This document shows positions 24,167 to 36,300 of a stretch of DNA of 64,000 nucleotides, in pieces. The position numbers and the translations under genes are program-made. The notes beneath the pieces are model-generated. The model worked only from the letters and a program-made list of their open reading frames with translations. It had not been told where the DNA came from and searched no databases. The DNA is from Dermatemys mawii (taxonomy: Eukaryota; Chordata; Testudines; Dermatemydidae), in NCBI GenBank assembly GCA_007922305.1, contig ML677334.1, forward strand, positions 56,470,720 through 56,534,719. Direction: 5' to 3'. Positions within the stretch are counted from its first letter, which is position 1. Each line of letters opens with the position of its first letter.

Positions 24167-24620
24167 GTAAGGTGCCAGCACTCCCATATGGACATCTGAT
24201 CCAATCCATTCTGGGATATATGCCACTAGTCTAGGTGCTCTCCAATTTATCTTTCACACAGATGATAAAATACTGGGCCAAATTCAGTGATATGCTCTGG
24301 TTGTTTTGGCCAGATGACAAAATGCATCCATAATAACCGTAGCTTAATCTGCTAATTAAACTTAGACTTTCTGGCTGCTTTGCATCACTGGAAAGAGACT
24401 AAACAGCCAGAGTGTCTGATAATTCTGGCCTGCAATTTTCATGTCAAAACAGTAAGGATTTCCATAAGACCTGAAGCACAAGTTTGTAGGTTCTATGTTT
24501 ATCTAGTTTTTTATTTCCTGGTTGTTCTTTGTGCAAACTCAGAGGATAACATTAAGGTAGTTAGATGGTTTCAGTAACTGTAGAATACTTGCTTCCTAGA
24601 GTAAAGTAAGTTGAGCAATA
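24167..24620. other. No gene recognised; weak palindromic repeat
   Basis: At about 24280-24400, 'gggccaaattcagtgatatg' and 'ctggctgctttgcatcactg' resemble small palindromic repeats near 61970 and 5960. Nothing else is recognised. Confidence 0.45.
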
Positions 24621-25501
24621 GTAACTACCACAGCCAGTTGAAAAATGCTTGATGGAACAGTTTTTTTTCAATCAGAAATTGCAGTTTCATCAAAACTGAA
24701 ACATTTGTGATAACTTCGATTTTAGTGAAATTGTTAATGCAAAAAGGTCTAAATGAATATTTTTATTTTTCTCATTTCAATTCAGTAAAGTAAAAATGTT
24801 TTATTTCAGCCTAATTGTTTCAATTCTTTTTGTTTCAACTCTATTATATTTATTAATGTTTCAACCTTATCAAAACTAAATGTGGTCAGAAAAACTTTGA
24901 TAGAATCATTTTTTTTATCAGAAACTGCTGTTCTAGCTAAATCAGAATGCTTTGCAAAATTATGTTTATTTCACTGAAATTTCATTTTTGAGAAAGAAGA
25001 GAAAAAATAAGTTCCTACTGTGTCCAAAGTCCCATTTGAACATTTTTGGAACAAAAGGTTTAAATTTTTCCTTTCAAATTAGTTATTTTGATTAATTTTT
25101 TGTATTATATATTACCTTATAATATATTTTAAAAATAAAACTAAATGATTTTGTCAAAATTAAACATTTTGATTACACCAAAACAATTGTCTTTTGACTT
25201 TTCTTACATAGAGAATTTTGATAATTTTGGATTCCATTCTGAATCAAAATAAATTCTGAAATCTCAAATTCTTGCACAACATGGAACTTCCATTCTCTGC
25301 ATTGTTCTAGTTTTAACCTTACTGAAATAAAAGAATTTGACATGATAGAAATGAAATGGTCAAATGGTTTCAAATAGGGATTTTTTCCCCTGAATTTTCC
25401 TCTTATGGGAAATTTCAAAATTTTGACTTTTCATTTTGATTCAGAAATATCAATTTGTCACAGAACAGAAATTCCATTTTCTGACCAGCTCCAGTAAGTA
25501 C
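24621..25501. mobile_element. AT-rich hAT-like element with 8-bp target duplication
   Basis: The element is 24629-25493 (865 bp). Flanks GTAACTAC (24621-24628) and GTAAGTAC (25494-25501) match at 7 of 8 positions, as expected for hAT. The left end 'cacagccagttgaaaaatg' and the right end in reverse complement, TGGAGCTGGTCAGAAAATGG, are inverted relatives. The interior consists of GAAATTT/AAAATTTTG-type runs with no transposase. The 81-codon minus frame at 25173-25418 is compositional. Confidence 0.8.
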
Positions 25502-27377
25502 CTACAAAACATGAAGAAGTAATCTCAAATATATTGGTTAGCAAAATTGGCACTCAAAATTAAAAATCTTCTCCATTACATTGTTTTGTGCCAGGTTACA
25601 TCCATTGTGCCATATTACATTATTTCATTCTCTTTGCTATTTGCAGATAGCTCCATTATTTCAGATAACCAGTGCCACGAAGTACTCACTGACTGTACTT
25701 CTCACAAACCAACTGATACTTCTTGTTTCCTGTGACTGAAACTAATTTTGGTTTATTGTTCATTTTCAGTTGTTCCCAATCTCTCTTAAATGGACCTCTT
25801 AACAGTCTTAAAAACAGTGGTTGCCTCTCGCTAGTGCTTTGCAGGTCATGCATGATGGGCTGCAGAGAGGGAGCTCTGCAGGCCTCCTTCTGCTAAGAAT
25901 GCCATAGTAACTGCACAGTGTTTATTGAATGAATCAGAATGAGGGTTCTTTTCCGGGTAACTTCAAGCATTATTCTCCTGCTTTCATTTATACTGGGATG
26001 CTCCTGTCTCCTAACCTACCCAGCACAGGAAACAAAAACAAATTCACTGGCAATTTAGTAACATCAGTTCCTAACAGTAACATTTCAATTTGAATTAGAT
26101 AGACTCACACACACACACTCCCTGCAAAAACTTTCTGTGTTCCATAATCTGGGACATGTGGATATCCAGGGGTTGCTTGACCTTCAGAATGTGTTTGTAT
26201 AATTGATCACTTAATTAGAGAAGTCACTCTGACCCAGTCCTGGAATTGTTTTGGACAAAATAATTCATTCAGATGAAAAGGCTCATCTAGTTATTCCCGG
26301 TTTCTATGAAACCTTTGGTGGTAATTCTTATTGACAGCAGTGAGTTGTGACATTTATGAGTGAAGTAAAGCTGAGCAGGGTTCCTGACTGATTAACTCAG
26401 TCAACAAGCTGCTTTTGACTCCAGTTAAGTATTGACTTAGTTGTCGTCTCCCTGCCCCCCACTTCTTCAGTTAGAGAAAAAAATAGGGAAGAATCCTTTT
26501 GAACCATATTTTTATTTTTATCAGCCTTCTTGAGGTTGAAAAATGGAGCATAGACAAAATCCTGTTTTTTTAACATTTTTTTCTAATATGGACGTGTGTC
26601 AAGTATTTATCAAGGAAAGAAATCCAAAGCTCAATTTAAATGTATTAAAATATAGAAAATAAATGAGCAGGTGTTATCTTGCATTATCAAATTCATTTAT
26701 TTCAATAGCAATGAGCTTTGGTCTTGTAAACAACCTCTCTGTGCTATCGAATGACTTCTGGGAAGAAAAATAAAATCACATTTAGTTTTTTTTTTTTATT
26801 CTTCAGACCCTCAAGTGAAAACTGTGCTTCATGTTATGAGGTGCTTTCACATCTTTGTTTGACTGGTTTTTTTAAAGCTAAGGAAATGGAGTCAAGAACA
26901 GCGATTTCTTCAATGTTGCTTTATTTTTTCTTTGTTAAAATGAACAATATTGTTTTAGGTCAAGGATTGCAGTGAATCATTTTTAATTTTCAGTATCGGT
27001 ACATTATGAATCCTCCAAACAGAAACTGGTTGTGTTCCTGTGGCACTGGAATAAAACAGTGCTTGAAAAAAGCCACATTTGGAAATACGTCTCCACTATT
27101 CCAACTATGCTTACATGTAGAAAAAAAGGAACAAATTAGTATTTAACCAAGGTTATTCACACCAAGTTCTCTCCCCCATTCCCGTCTCCAGCCTCAAGCA
27201 GGAATAAAGAACAATGAAGTATATCAGCCTGGTTATCAAATTGGGAAATAGGCATTAAAGTCTTTTACATAAGTTTTGGCCTTGGAATGTTAAATTCACA
27301 TATCACTGTAGCATAAGGTTCACGGTGAATTTTTCTGCAGTGCCACAGTTAAAACCTCACAATTACAATCACATAAT
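25502..27377. other. No gene recognised
   Basis: This is AT-rich unassigned sequence with a short CA run near 26107-26118. Frames at 25547-25735 and 26751-26975 are short and without known domains. Confidence 0.5.
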
Positions 27378-27460
27378 GGACCTGGTTTTCCTCTTACACC
27401 AGTATCAATCAGGAGTGACTCCACTGTAAAATTATTATTAGTCAGAGCAGAATCAGGTCC
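27378..27460. repeat. Small palindromic repeat
   Basis: The ends are inverted relatives: GGACCTGGTTTTCCTC on the left and, in reverse complement, GGACCTGATTCTGCTC on the right. The middle has 'caccagtatcaatcaggagt' and 'gactccactg'. It belongs to the same family as 12307-12385. Confidence 0.7.
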
Positions 27461-29987
27461 AGTGTATTCAGTGTTTATTTCAGGTGCAAATTTCATATTA
27501 CCATGTCAAATTTAGCATGCATGACTAAGAGTGCTGCAATGTGCTGAGGCCTTTCTGCAAAGCTATGCATGAGCATGGCCCATCAGTTATACAATATTTC
27601 CTGCAAAATCATTAGGTTAGAGTCCTAGTTAACAAAATTAGTTTTACTGATCAACTCAGACTCTCTTGGCCTGAGACAAGGCAATTTAGATGGGCACACC
27701 AGCTGTTTCTATGGGATATGTGGATAATAACAGAATCAGTACTATAGATTTTCCCCTTTTTTATCCCTTCATTTCTGGAGTAACATGAATGATGCCTCCC
27801 CCACTCCCCACAAGCTTTAGAAAAAAGAGTATGTATTTCTAGAACTAACATTTTCAAGGACCAGTGAATTAGTAAATCACCCATTATTGGCATTGATGTG
27901 TTATTTCATAATTGCTATGTTTGAGCAGATGATATTTCTAGAAATGGCAAGTCAGCATGGCAAAGGAGATGCCTTTATTGGGAAATCAAGTCAGAGGTGA
28001 GAAAACCAAATAACAAGTGGGTGGGTAATCTGGATACCACATCACAGAGCTACAAGATCAGTGCAGCTTTGGTGCTCTCAGAGGTAGGAGTGATACTAAC
28101 TTTTTATTTTTGTGCATTACGTATCGGCCAGGATTAACACAAAGGCAATAACTGAGGCCTTTAAAACTCCTGGAACAGAGCCCAAGTTAGAGCTGAGAAC
28201 TGCACAAGACGCTGGTAAGGAAGTTAGTGGGGAGAGGCAAAGGGGTTTGGTGTCAGTCAAAGACAGCTTCTGAGAGATATAAAAATGAGGTCAACTGGCA
28301 TCTGGAGGGAGACAGGAAGAGGCTTGTGGGATGACGAGAGTGCTCGCAAGCTGGAGTTTACTGGCTCATAGCTTCTCTCCAATGTGACTACAAACCACGT
28401 GAGTTGCAGAAACTTGAATACATTTGAATTAAGACCCTGTCAAACTATATACTTAAACTGAATACTATATAGTTATTGTGTGGATATGTGCGTGTATAGA
28501 CAGAGATAATATATATGTATACTGTATATATATGAATGTGTAAAACATATGTATATAAATATAACCATCATTTTCTTGTATAAACATCTTACCATGTCCA
28601 TATGCATAATGCACAAATGCTAAAGAACATTTGGACCTCCAGACTCAGGAGCAGAGTGAATTTTCCATCTGTTCTTATAGCAGGCCCTTTAAGAAAAATA
28701 AATAAATTAAAGCTGCACATTTGAAATGTTGTGGTTTCTTTAAACATAGCTGAGAAAAATGCCATTTTTTATTTCCTTTCTCTCCAGTGCATTATGTTGT
28801 GACAAGGCAGTCATGTTACATAGCATAATAGGATGTGACTGATACCAAATGGTGTGTAAAAGATTTGATCTCCTCTCCTAGTACCATAAAGATGTTACAA
28901 TATATGCAGCTGGACTTAGGGGTTTTGTCCCTCTTTAAATAGGAGAGAACAAAAGATGCTCAGTTTGATAGTCCTTTAACAGAACTGTGTTTAGAAGCAT
29001 TGCAAATACCTTACTTAGACCCACTAATTCAAAAAGTGGCTTCACCTTTGAAATATGCACCTATTCACATTTCATTTCACAAACTCATTGAGAACAGATT
29101 TTCATTAGGGCCTATAAAATAGGGTTTTAGACACCTAATCATGTAATCCTATACTACTAGCTGCTGGATATATACTCCATGGTCACTGACCCACTAGCTT
29201 GACCCAGTGTGTTTCCAGTGTTGAGAAATGAAAGGGGAGGAGGAGAAAGGAGGATGAGAAGTGGGAGGCTGGAGAGAAGGAAATTTGTTTTCACTCACAC
29301 TTCATTCCTTAACAAGGTTAACATTCTGCACTCCCTGAAACACAAGTTTTTGAGACAGACGCATTGTTTCATGATTATGGCAGAGGCACCCACATTCACC
29401 ATAAATGCATCTGCCAAGATTTATCTCATTCTCTGTGTAAGTATACTGACTTTAATGGAGTTACACAAGAGACACTTTGGCCTATCAATTTTAATTGGAC
29501 TGGGTAAACCAGATCTGAGCAGACAGGTTAATTGGAGGTTCAGATCCTTACAAGGCCCTTTGCAAAAAAGAAAAGCACTTTTACAATAAAGTGGACTATA
29601 CTTACTGTAATAAAACAAATAATAAAAACCAAAACAGACTTTAAGAGATTTTATTGGTGGTCTGTACAAGACATCTCTGATGTTCAAAGATCAACACAAC
29701 CAGTTCAAATACAACACAGAGGGCTAAGTGGGAAAAAGGAAGACAGTGTATACACAGAAAAGATAAGGGGCAAGCTCAGGAAAAACCGTGGGAGTTGCGG
29801 ATCCACAAGGAACAAATTAAAACAAACATTACTCATTTGGGTAACAAGAATGTACAATTAAGTCAAAATATTTGCAAAATACTCCCTCAAATTTAAATAG
29901 GCCTAAATCCAAACAGTGACAATAACTTTGTGTACATTTCAGCAGTATTAATGGCATGCACATCCAGTCACAGAGTTAATACACAGC
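27461..29987. other. No gene recognised; TA/TG-rich tract
   Basis: This is AT-rich unassigned sequence. An alternating TATATG/GTATAT tract lies at about 28485-28570. The largest frame (29209-29589, 126 codons, plus) starts in a purine-rich stretch and has no domain I recognise; overlapping frames on both strands suggest chance. Confidence 0.5.
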
Positions 29988-30704
29988 TCTCAAAGTGAGC
30001 AAATAATGAAAACATGCTTTTTAAGACAGAAAATATCATATTGCCTTTATATAAATCCATGGCACGCCCACATCTTGAATGCTGCATGCAGATGTGATTT
30101 CTCCATCTCAAAAAGATATATTGGAATTGGAAAAGGTTCAGAAAAGGGCAACAAAAATAATTAGGGTATGGAATAGCTATCATATGAGGAGAGATTAATA
30201 AGACTGGGATTTTTCAACTTGGAAAAGAGACGACTAATGGGGGATATGATAGAGGTCTATAAAATCATGACTGATGTAGAGAAAGTACATAAGAAGTGTT
30301 TCTTACTCCTTCTCAAAACACAAGAATGAGGGGTCATCAAATGAAATTAATAGGCAGCAGGTTTTAAACAAACAAAAGGAAGTATTTTTTCACATAACAC
30401 ACAGTCAACCTGTGGAACTCTGCCAGAGGATGTTGTGAAGGCCAACACTGTAACAGGATTCAAAAAAGAACTAAATAAGTTCATGGAGGGTAGGTCCATC
30501 AATGGCTATTAACCAGGATGGGCAGGGATGGTGTCCCTAGCCTCTGTTTGTCAAAAGTTGGGAATGGGTGACAGGGGATAGATCATTTGATGATTACCTA
30601 TTCTGTTCATTCCCCCGGGGCATCTGGCAGTGGTCACGTGGGAAGGCAGGATACTGGTCTACAAGGATCTTTGGTCTGACCTAATATGGCCGTTCTTATG
30701 TTTT
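29988..30704 (+). mobile_element. CR1 LINE 3' end, GTTCTTATG-ending subfamily
   Basis: The sequence includes 'aagacagaaaatatcatatt', 'gaaaaggttcagaaaagggc', 'gataatagaggtc' type phrases, 'aggcagcaggttttaaac', 'gtgtccctagcctctgtttg' and the terminus 'atggccgttcttatgtttt'. This is the RT C-terminus and 3' untranslated region of a CR1 subfamily whose end differs from the ATTCTATGA kind. It is homologous to 39350-40015. It is 5'-truncated and decayed. Confidence 0.92.
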
Positions 30705-31665
30705 AAATAAAATTCCTTTGAAGAAGAGGGAGCATACCTAAAGTGTTCAGGTTAACATAAGCAATATGTGAATTAATATGTTAATAGATCAGTTCTACAA
30801 GCAAGTACTTCAGGTGGACACCTTCACAAGTGCTTAGGTTTATCATCATGCTTACAAAATTCTAGAAAGGGTGCTAGAAAATCTGGTCTTTCCTTCAGTA
30901 AAACACTGGAGTTGGACTCTAGGAAGCCATTCAAAATCCCTTATTCTATTCCGGAGTCTAAACTATGTAGTCTGAATGTGATCTATTATAACAGACCTAC
31001 ATAATACATCATGCTGCTTCAAGAGAATGGGAGTTACTAAACTGGAACAAACCAAAGCTCCACTAATACCATATCCTATCTCTAATACAGCCTAGAGCTG
31101 ATGTTTCAGAGGAAGGTAAATGAAACTATAACCCACATTTCAAAATACAAGCAATTCAGCAGGTGAATAGTTACAAATTCAGCAGCGCTGCAAGGAAGGA
31201 GGCTATGTAAGTAATATCAACAATAACAGGCCACATTTTCAGAGCTCTATGTGCACACACAGTGAGGGCCTCAATCCTTTGGACAAAAGCAGCTTTATGC
31301 CACCGTTCTGCTCCCACACTCATCCAATTACATTAGCTACAAATGTTTCAGTGTCAGGCAGGGATCATCCAGAATACAGTGATACAATAGCACACCCCTT
31401 CTCCCACATTCTTAACCTTGGTGAGCCCTGTGTCTGGGACCAAATTTAATTGTCTCTCACCAGCACTCCTGTGTATCTCAAAGGAATTACATCTATCCAT
31501 GCTATTATGGATTATTATTCATTTCATGCCCAAGAAGTATAGTGGGCTTTATAGAGCGGTAAAGTGGACAGAGTCCGAGTGGTACCCATTGCGGTAGCCA
31601 TAACACAACAAGTGTTAGTTACACCAAACAGTTGAGAAGAAAGGAGGAGGGTTATATAAGCTCCC
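30705..31665. other. No gene recognised
   Basis: This is unassigned sequence between a CR1 copy and a Harbinger MITE. The 66-codon frame at 31249-31449 is not convincing. Confidence 0.5.
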
Positions 31666-31936
31666 TTAGGGTATGTCTACACTACCTGCTGGATCACTGG
31701 GTAGCCATAGATCCACGAGTGCTCTCCCTCCAACTCCTGTACTCCACTGCCACGAGAGGCGCAGGCGGAGTCAACAGGGGAGCGGCAGCAGTTGATTCAC
31801 CACAGTGAAGATGCCGCAGTCAGCGGATCTAAGTATGTCGACTTCAACTACGTTATTTTCATAGCTGAAATTGCATATCTTAGATCGATTCCACCCCTCC
31901 CCCCCCCCGCCAAATCCCACAGTGTAGAGCAGAGCC
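31666..31936. mobile_element. Harbinger-type MITE
   Basis: TTA at 31666-31668 precedes GGGTATGTCTACACTACC, a Harbinger-like terminus. The right end 'cacagtgtagagcagagcc' is its degraded inverted partner. Inside, 'cgacttcaactacgttattt' and 'tcatagctgaaattgcatat' form a mirror palindrome, and 'aggcgcaggcggagtcaaca' is characteristic of the family as I know it. A C-run lies at about 31894-31908. The right TTA duplication is no longer intact. Confidence 0.82.
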
Positions 31937-33486
31937 ATGGAAAATCCACACTACTGCAATGTTGTAAGTGTGGACAACCCCATACTGTCTCTCCCTCTCT
32001 GTCTGTGAGTTTGTTCTAGGGTTTCATTTTGGACAGTGACAAATGGAAGGTTGCTCGAAAGTTGCTTTTAGCAGGACAAAGCTGTAAACTTTCTTAAAAT
32101 GTTTGTAGATTCCAGTGGATACCAGGATCAAACAAGCTTTGGTTTTTCAAATTTTTTTGGTTCAAGATTAATTAAAGGGCAATTGTGTAACTATTTGATA
32201 GCTATGTATTTATTTGGAATGTTAACTGAGTCATAAAGCAGGAATAATAGAGGATTTCTTCATTCAAAGATAATCAAATGTAACTATTCAATATTTATAC
32301 CTCTTTACCAGCCAGAATTATATAATAGGACCTTGACTGATTGTAAAGCATGTAACTTGAACACAAACAGCATTATCAAAATGGGACTCTAGAACCGGAC
32401 TCCTGAAGAGGAATATCAAGTTAATATGTAAATACTGTAAAGAGAGAAAAGATTTTATTGCAGCATTTCCAAGACATTATAGTGCATGAGCTCAATTCAA
32501 TTAAAATTATTTCACAGCTTCCTAAGTGCAAAAAAGAGGAATCCAAGACCACTGAAGCCATGAAAACTGGATTCCTATGTGGCTGGTTGGTTCAGCAAGA
32601 AATCAGTAAGCCCTCAGAAAAACTACCAAAGTGACTTTTATGATATGCCAAGAATCCAAAAGTCACAGTGTCCCCTAGGAAGTGAAAAACACAGCCATGC
32701 AAATTAAGAGTTGGTGAACTGCATGGGAAAAAAATAGAGCCAGTCTGAACTTTCATCTGTTCCTTAAACTCTGCTTGAGCCAATTTCAGAGTCACACCTA
32801 ACTGCATAAGGCACTGCTACTGCTGTAGCTCACTCCCTTTCTCTCTGTGACGGCTCAGCTGGCTCCCCTTTCTTTCTTCTAACGTGTAGGTCCCCCTCTC
32901 AGGCCTAGGCTGTTTTCTGAATTCTTTCAGTAGGACTTGGCTTCCTTCCTGCCAGGAGGTCTGTCTGTAAACAACACAAATTAAAACAAAACAACCAACC
33001 CTCCCTCTCTCCAAAACAAACAAAAACCCATCAACCTGTATGTTCTCCTCTATAATTATTTCCACTCAACTTCTCAAACTATCTGTCTGTCAATAGTCTC
33101 TTGCCTTCTGAGGGCGTTCTTTCCTTTTATTAATTTCTTTGTGTTATTTCCTATATAAAGTCTTTCTTTCCCCTGTTAACTAACCATTTTTAAATACACA
33201 AACTAGAGATTTGCCTCTGTCTGACTTATAAACTCAAACAGAGATCTATAATGTAGAGAACTTCCTGGGCTAATGGAGGTAATGGACATATCCTTTAGTC
33301 ACCTGGAAAGAATTTGCGACTGGTCAGGGCAAAAATAGAAGCATGACTACAGAGAACATGATACCTTTAAGGTCAAATGGGAGAATAACCTTCTGGAATA
33401 ATAGACAGATATCTGTATTACAGTACTTGTGGGGAGATCAGGATGCTTGCAGGTTCAAAGACTACTGTGCCTGAATGTATGTGGGG
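31937..33486. other. No gene recognised
   Basis: The sequence is AT-rich, with a pyrimidine-rich block at about 32815-33190 (CTTTCT-type runs and a short ACAAAACAAA stretch). No terminal repeats mark an element. Minus frames of 71 and 82 codons (32592-33065) lack known domains. Confidence 0.5.
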
Positions 33487-33644
33487 GAAGGTGGGCTTGA
33501 AAATTTTCCATCAACAGTATTTTTTTTAATGAAAAAACGGGGTTTTCAACAAAATAAATTTGTGTGTGTATGGAAATCGTCCGCTTCCCATGGAAAAAGT
33601 CAAAATTATCCTCAGAAATAGCCACCATTTTCCAACCAGCTCTA
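33487..33644. mobile_element. Short AT-rich hAT-like MITE
   Basis: 'cttgaaaattttccatcaac' near the left and 'ccattttccaaccagctcta' at the right are the termini of the same family as 24629-25493. The flank after the right end is GTATGCTA (33645-33652). A partly matching GTATGTGG lies before the left end (33479-33486). There is no coding capacity. Confidence 0.65.
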
Positions 33645-33693
33645 GTATGCTAAGCCATCCCATCCAGTCCGAAGAATCATGTTCAAAATAGTA

Positions 33694-33789
33694 AGGACCT
33701 GAGTCTGTGTTCACTGGCAGTAATATAAATTAGGAGTAAACTCTATCAAGACAGTGGAGTAAAACTGGTGTTAAGAGAAGAATCAGGTT
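33694..33789. repeat. Small palindromic repeat
   Basis: 'aggacctgagtctgtgttca' on the left and 'gagaagaatcaggttgtt' on the right are inverted relatives. The middle holds 'ataaattaggagtaaactc' and 'cagtggagtaaaactggtg'. It is a fourth recognisable copy of the family at 12307 and 27378. Confidence 0.68.
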
Positions 33790-34137
33790 GTTAGTCTCCT
33801 TGGATCTATAGGTTCAAATCTCAGCCAGATATGCTCAGCCATTTATTCTTCTGAGTTGGGCAATAAAAGGAGCTCCACATAGCTCGCTGCAGTTTGTGCT
33901 TTCAGATGAGAGCTCAATGCCAAGGCCCTGCTGTCGGTTCTTGGTGGATGTTAAAAAATTCCCTTGCACTTTTCATAAAGCTAAGGTTTAATCCTGATGC
34001 CTTCCCTCTTCCCACTTCATTGTACTACACTGTATACCATCCTCCTGCATTTTAATAGTAAGCATACAGCTTGCAAAGTGTTTTGGGATCCTCTGCGGTG
34101 GAGGCTGTTATCTAACAGTAAAATATTATTACAACAT
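33790..34137 (+). mobile_element. Ancient tRNA-type SINE with L2-like tail
   Basis: 'ataggttcaaatctcagcc' contains a B-box (GGTTCAAATCT). The body has 'ttcagatgagagctcaatgc', 'aaggccctgctgtcgg' and 'ggatgttaaaaaattccctt'. The tail 'aaagtgttttgggatcctct' ending in 'aaaatattatta' is typical of L2-mobilised SINEs found across vertebrates. It is decayed but nearly full length. The exact family name is not certain. Confidence 0.65.
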
Positions 34138-34607
34138 GTATACTAAAAATCTCCCAGAAATGTAGACTGAAGAAAAAAGGGCATTTTTATGTGCTTGTAT
34201 GAGTGAGTGGATGCTTGTTGACATGGCTACAGGAGAGATGTTAAATGTATTTCACCTACCTGGTAGGATGTCACAAGCTGTGTTATTCAGATGCCCAAGT
34301 TTCTCTCACCACTGAATCCAGTGTGAGTCAGGGTCGTCATTTATAATGGCTAGTATGTTTCCTGTAAACATGCAGGAAATATTTGTTTGAAGTTCTGAAG
34401 AAAACAGTATTGATGTTCACAGAGAGACGACAACTACTCGATGAAACAAAGAATTTTCAGTCAAGAGTCCAATGGGAGAAAGAGAGCCTGTTTATTTACA
34501 CAAAGATCAAAGCAACTTTCTTATGAACTGATGCTAAATATTTAGTTCTTGACAAACTAGTAAAGGAAACTCTTTTAAAAAAAGGAGACAAACCACTAAT
34601 AAAGCCA
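34138..34607. other. No gene recognised
   Basis: This is unassigned AT-rich sequence. Confidence 0.5.
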
Positions 34608-34745
34608 CATATTATTATTTTTATTATTTGTATTACCATTGTGTCTAGGGCCTCAGCTGCTCAAGGTGCCATAATGGTAGTTGCTGCGCAAACCCCTAAC
34701 AAGGACAGTTCCTGTCTAAAGAGTCTGTAATGTAGACATACCAAA
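34608..34745 (-). repeat. MIR/L2 3' tail
   Basis: 'ttattatttttattatttgt' is followed by 'gtctagggcctcagctgctc', 'gttgctgcgcaaacccctaa' and 'ggacagttcctgtctaaaga', the reverse complement of the MIR/L2 tail ('cagggactgtct ... cagcgcctagcacaatgggg ... aataataa'). Confidence 0.68.
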
Positions 34746-35460
34746 GATGAGAGAGAAAACACATACCGATTAGATTAGTATGAATTTTCCTTGTAATTTC
34801 CAGAAACATATTGCATTAAATGATCATTAGTAAATCAGTCTAGACCATGGCTCAGCAACCTTCCAGAGGTTTTCATTTATTCAATGTAATTTAAGGTTTT
34901 GCGTGCCGATAATACATTTTAACATTTTTAGAAGGTCTCTCTCTATAAGTTTATATTATATAAATAAACTATAGCAGTATTTAAAGTAAATAAGGTTTTT
35001 AAAATATTTAACAAACTACATTTAAAATAAAATAAAAATGCAGGTCTTATCAGGTTAGTGTGATCTTTGCCCTTGTGTGTGTGTGTGTGGATAACGAAAA
35101 GGCAGCTGTTCAGAGCCCCCTCCTCCCCTCCAAGCTGTGAGCCTGGTACTAGATCACAGCTTCCTCCCCAAGTAGATAGATGCCTTTGCTGGGCTGGGAT
35201 GGCGCGTCTGTGTGTGGGGGTGTGAACCCTCCTCAACGCGCCTCCTTCCCCTGCAACAAGGCTCTGAAGCACGGGGATGGGGAGGGAGCTGACCCAGGGG
35301 GAGCTCAGTTTGCAGGGAAATACAGGCATGCCTGTGTCCTTTCTCCCCGTGCAGGGAGGGGGTGGAGGGGCCACTTGCTGCCAAAGAATATTCCTGCTGC
35401 CTTGTAAGGTTTTGTGCAAGTAGAGAGCTACTTGGGTTACCATATTTCAACAATCAAAAA

Positions 35461-35880
35461 AGAGGACGGGGAAGCCCCGCCCCACCTCCACCCAGTCCCT
35501 CCAACTTCCCGCCCCCTCAGAACTCCTAATCCTGCCCCGCTCCTTGTCCCTGACTGCCCCCCAGGACTCCTCCCCCTATCTAAGCCTCCCTGCTCCTTGT
35601 CCCCTGACTGCCCCCTCCTGAGATCCCCCGCATCCTACCTGCCCCCTGTCCCCTGACTACCCCAACCCTTATCCACACAACTGCCCCCAGACAGACCCCT
35701 GGGACTTCCACACTTTTCCAACCACTCCCCACCCCCTGACAGCCTCCCCCAGAACTTCTGACCCATCCAACCCCCCCAGCTCCCTGTCCCCTGACTGTTC
35801 CGATCCCTCTCCACAACCCCATGCCTGACAGCTCCCCCCGTCTCAGAACTTCCAACTCATCCAACCCCACCCCCACAAGA
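35461..35880. repeat. Degenerate C-rich tandem tract
   Basis: Phrases such as 'gtcccctgactgccccc', 'cccccagaacttctgaccc' and 'ctgcccccagacagacccc' recur about every 40 bp with drift. The plus strand is strongly pyrimidine-rich, so the minus strand carries many G runs. It explains the 98-codon Gly/Val-rich minus frame at 35580-35876. Confidence 0.75.
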
Positions 35881-36195
35881 AATTCTGATCGGATAGCTAC
35901 TTGGTAATAAAAATGTTTCCTGATTTGGGCAGCCAGCTCATCCTGTAGCCTTGACTCTGCCGCAAGGACCTCATCAGGAAGGTGCTGAGTGCCCTCAATC
36001 TGATGACATTCAATGGCACTCGAGGCTATTCACCACCTCGGAGGAGAAGCTGGGCACCTGACAACACTGGCCCACAAATTCAGAAGTTTCCCAATAAAAT
36101 TCAATGGAGTTTTACAGCTGAAAGGTCTTAAAGGTTGAGAGGTTTCAAGTGTTAGTGGGTTGGATAGGATGGGAGTTATCTGGAAGGATGATCTA

Positions 36196-36300
36196 TTCTA
36201 GTCCAGTGGCTAGGATGTTAGCCTGGGACTAGGGAGATGAGGTTCAATTCCCTGCTCTGACACAGACTCCCTGTGTGACCCGTGACTGGTCACTTAGACT
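36196..36300 (+). repeat. MIR-like SINE fragment inside the nested element
   Basis: 'tagtccagtggctaggatgt', 'tgaggttcaattccctgctc' (B-box GGTTCAATTCC) and 'agactccctgtgtgacccgt' reproduce the head and core of a MIR-type SINE. It sits inside the Mutator-like element, so it was either captured before the jump or inserted later. Confidence 0.6.

Noticed and set aside
28485..28570. A promoter TATA cluster
   Set aside because: It is an alternating TA/TG-rich low-complexity tract with no associated gene.
29209..29589. A 126-codon plus frame as a gene
   Set aside because: It overlaps other frames on both strands, starts in a purine-rich run and matches nothing known.
34943..35443. A 166-codon minus frame as a gene
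   Set aside because: It lies in the non-coding left part of the hAT element, includes the translation of a (TG)n repeat (His-Thr run), and has no domain.
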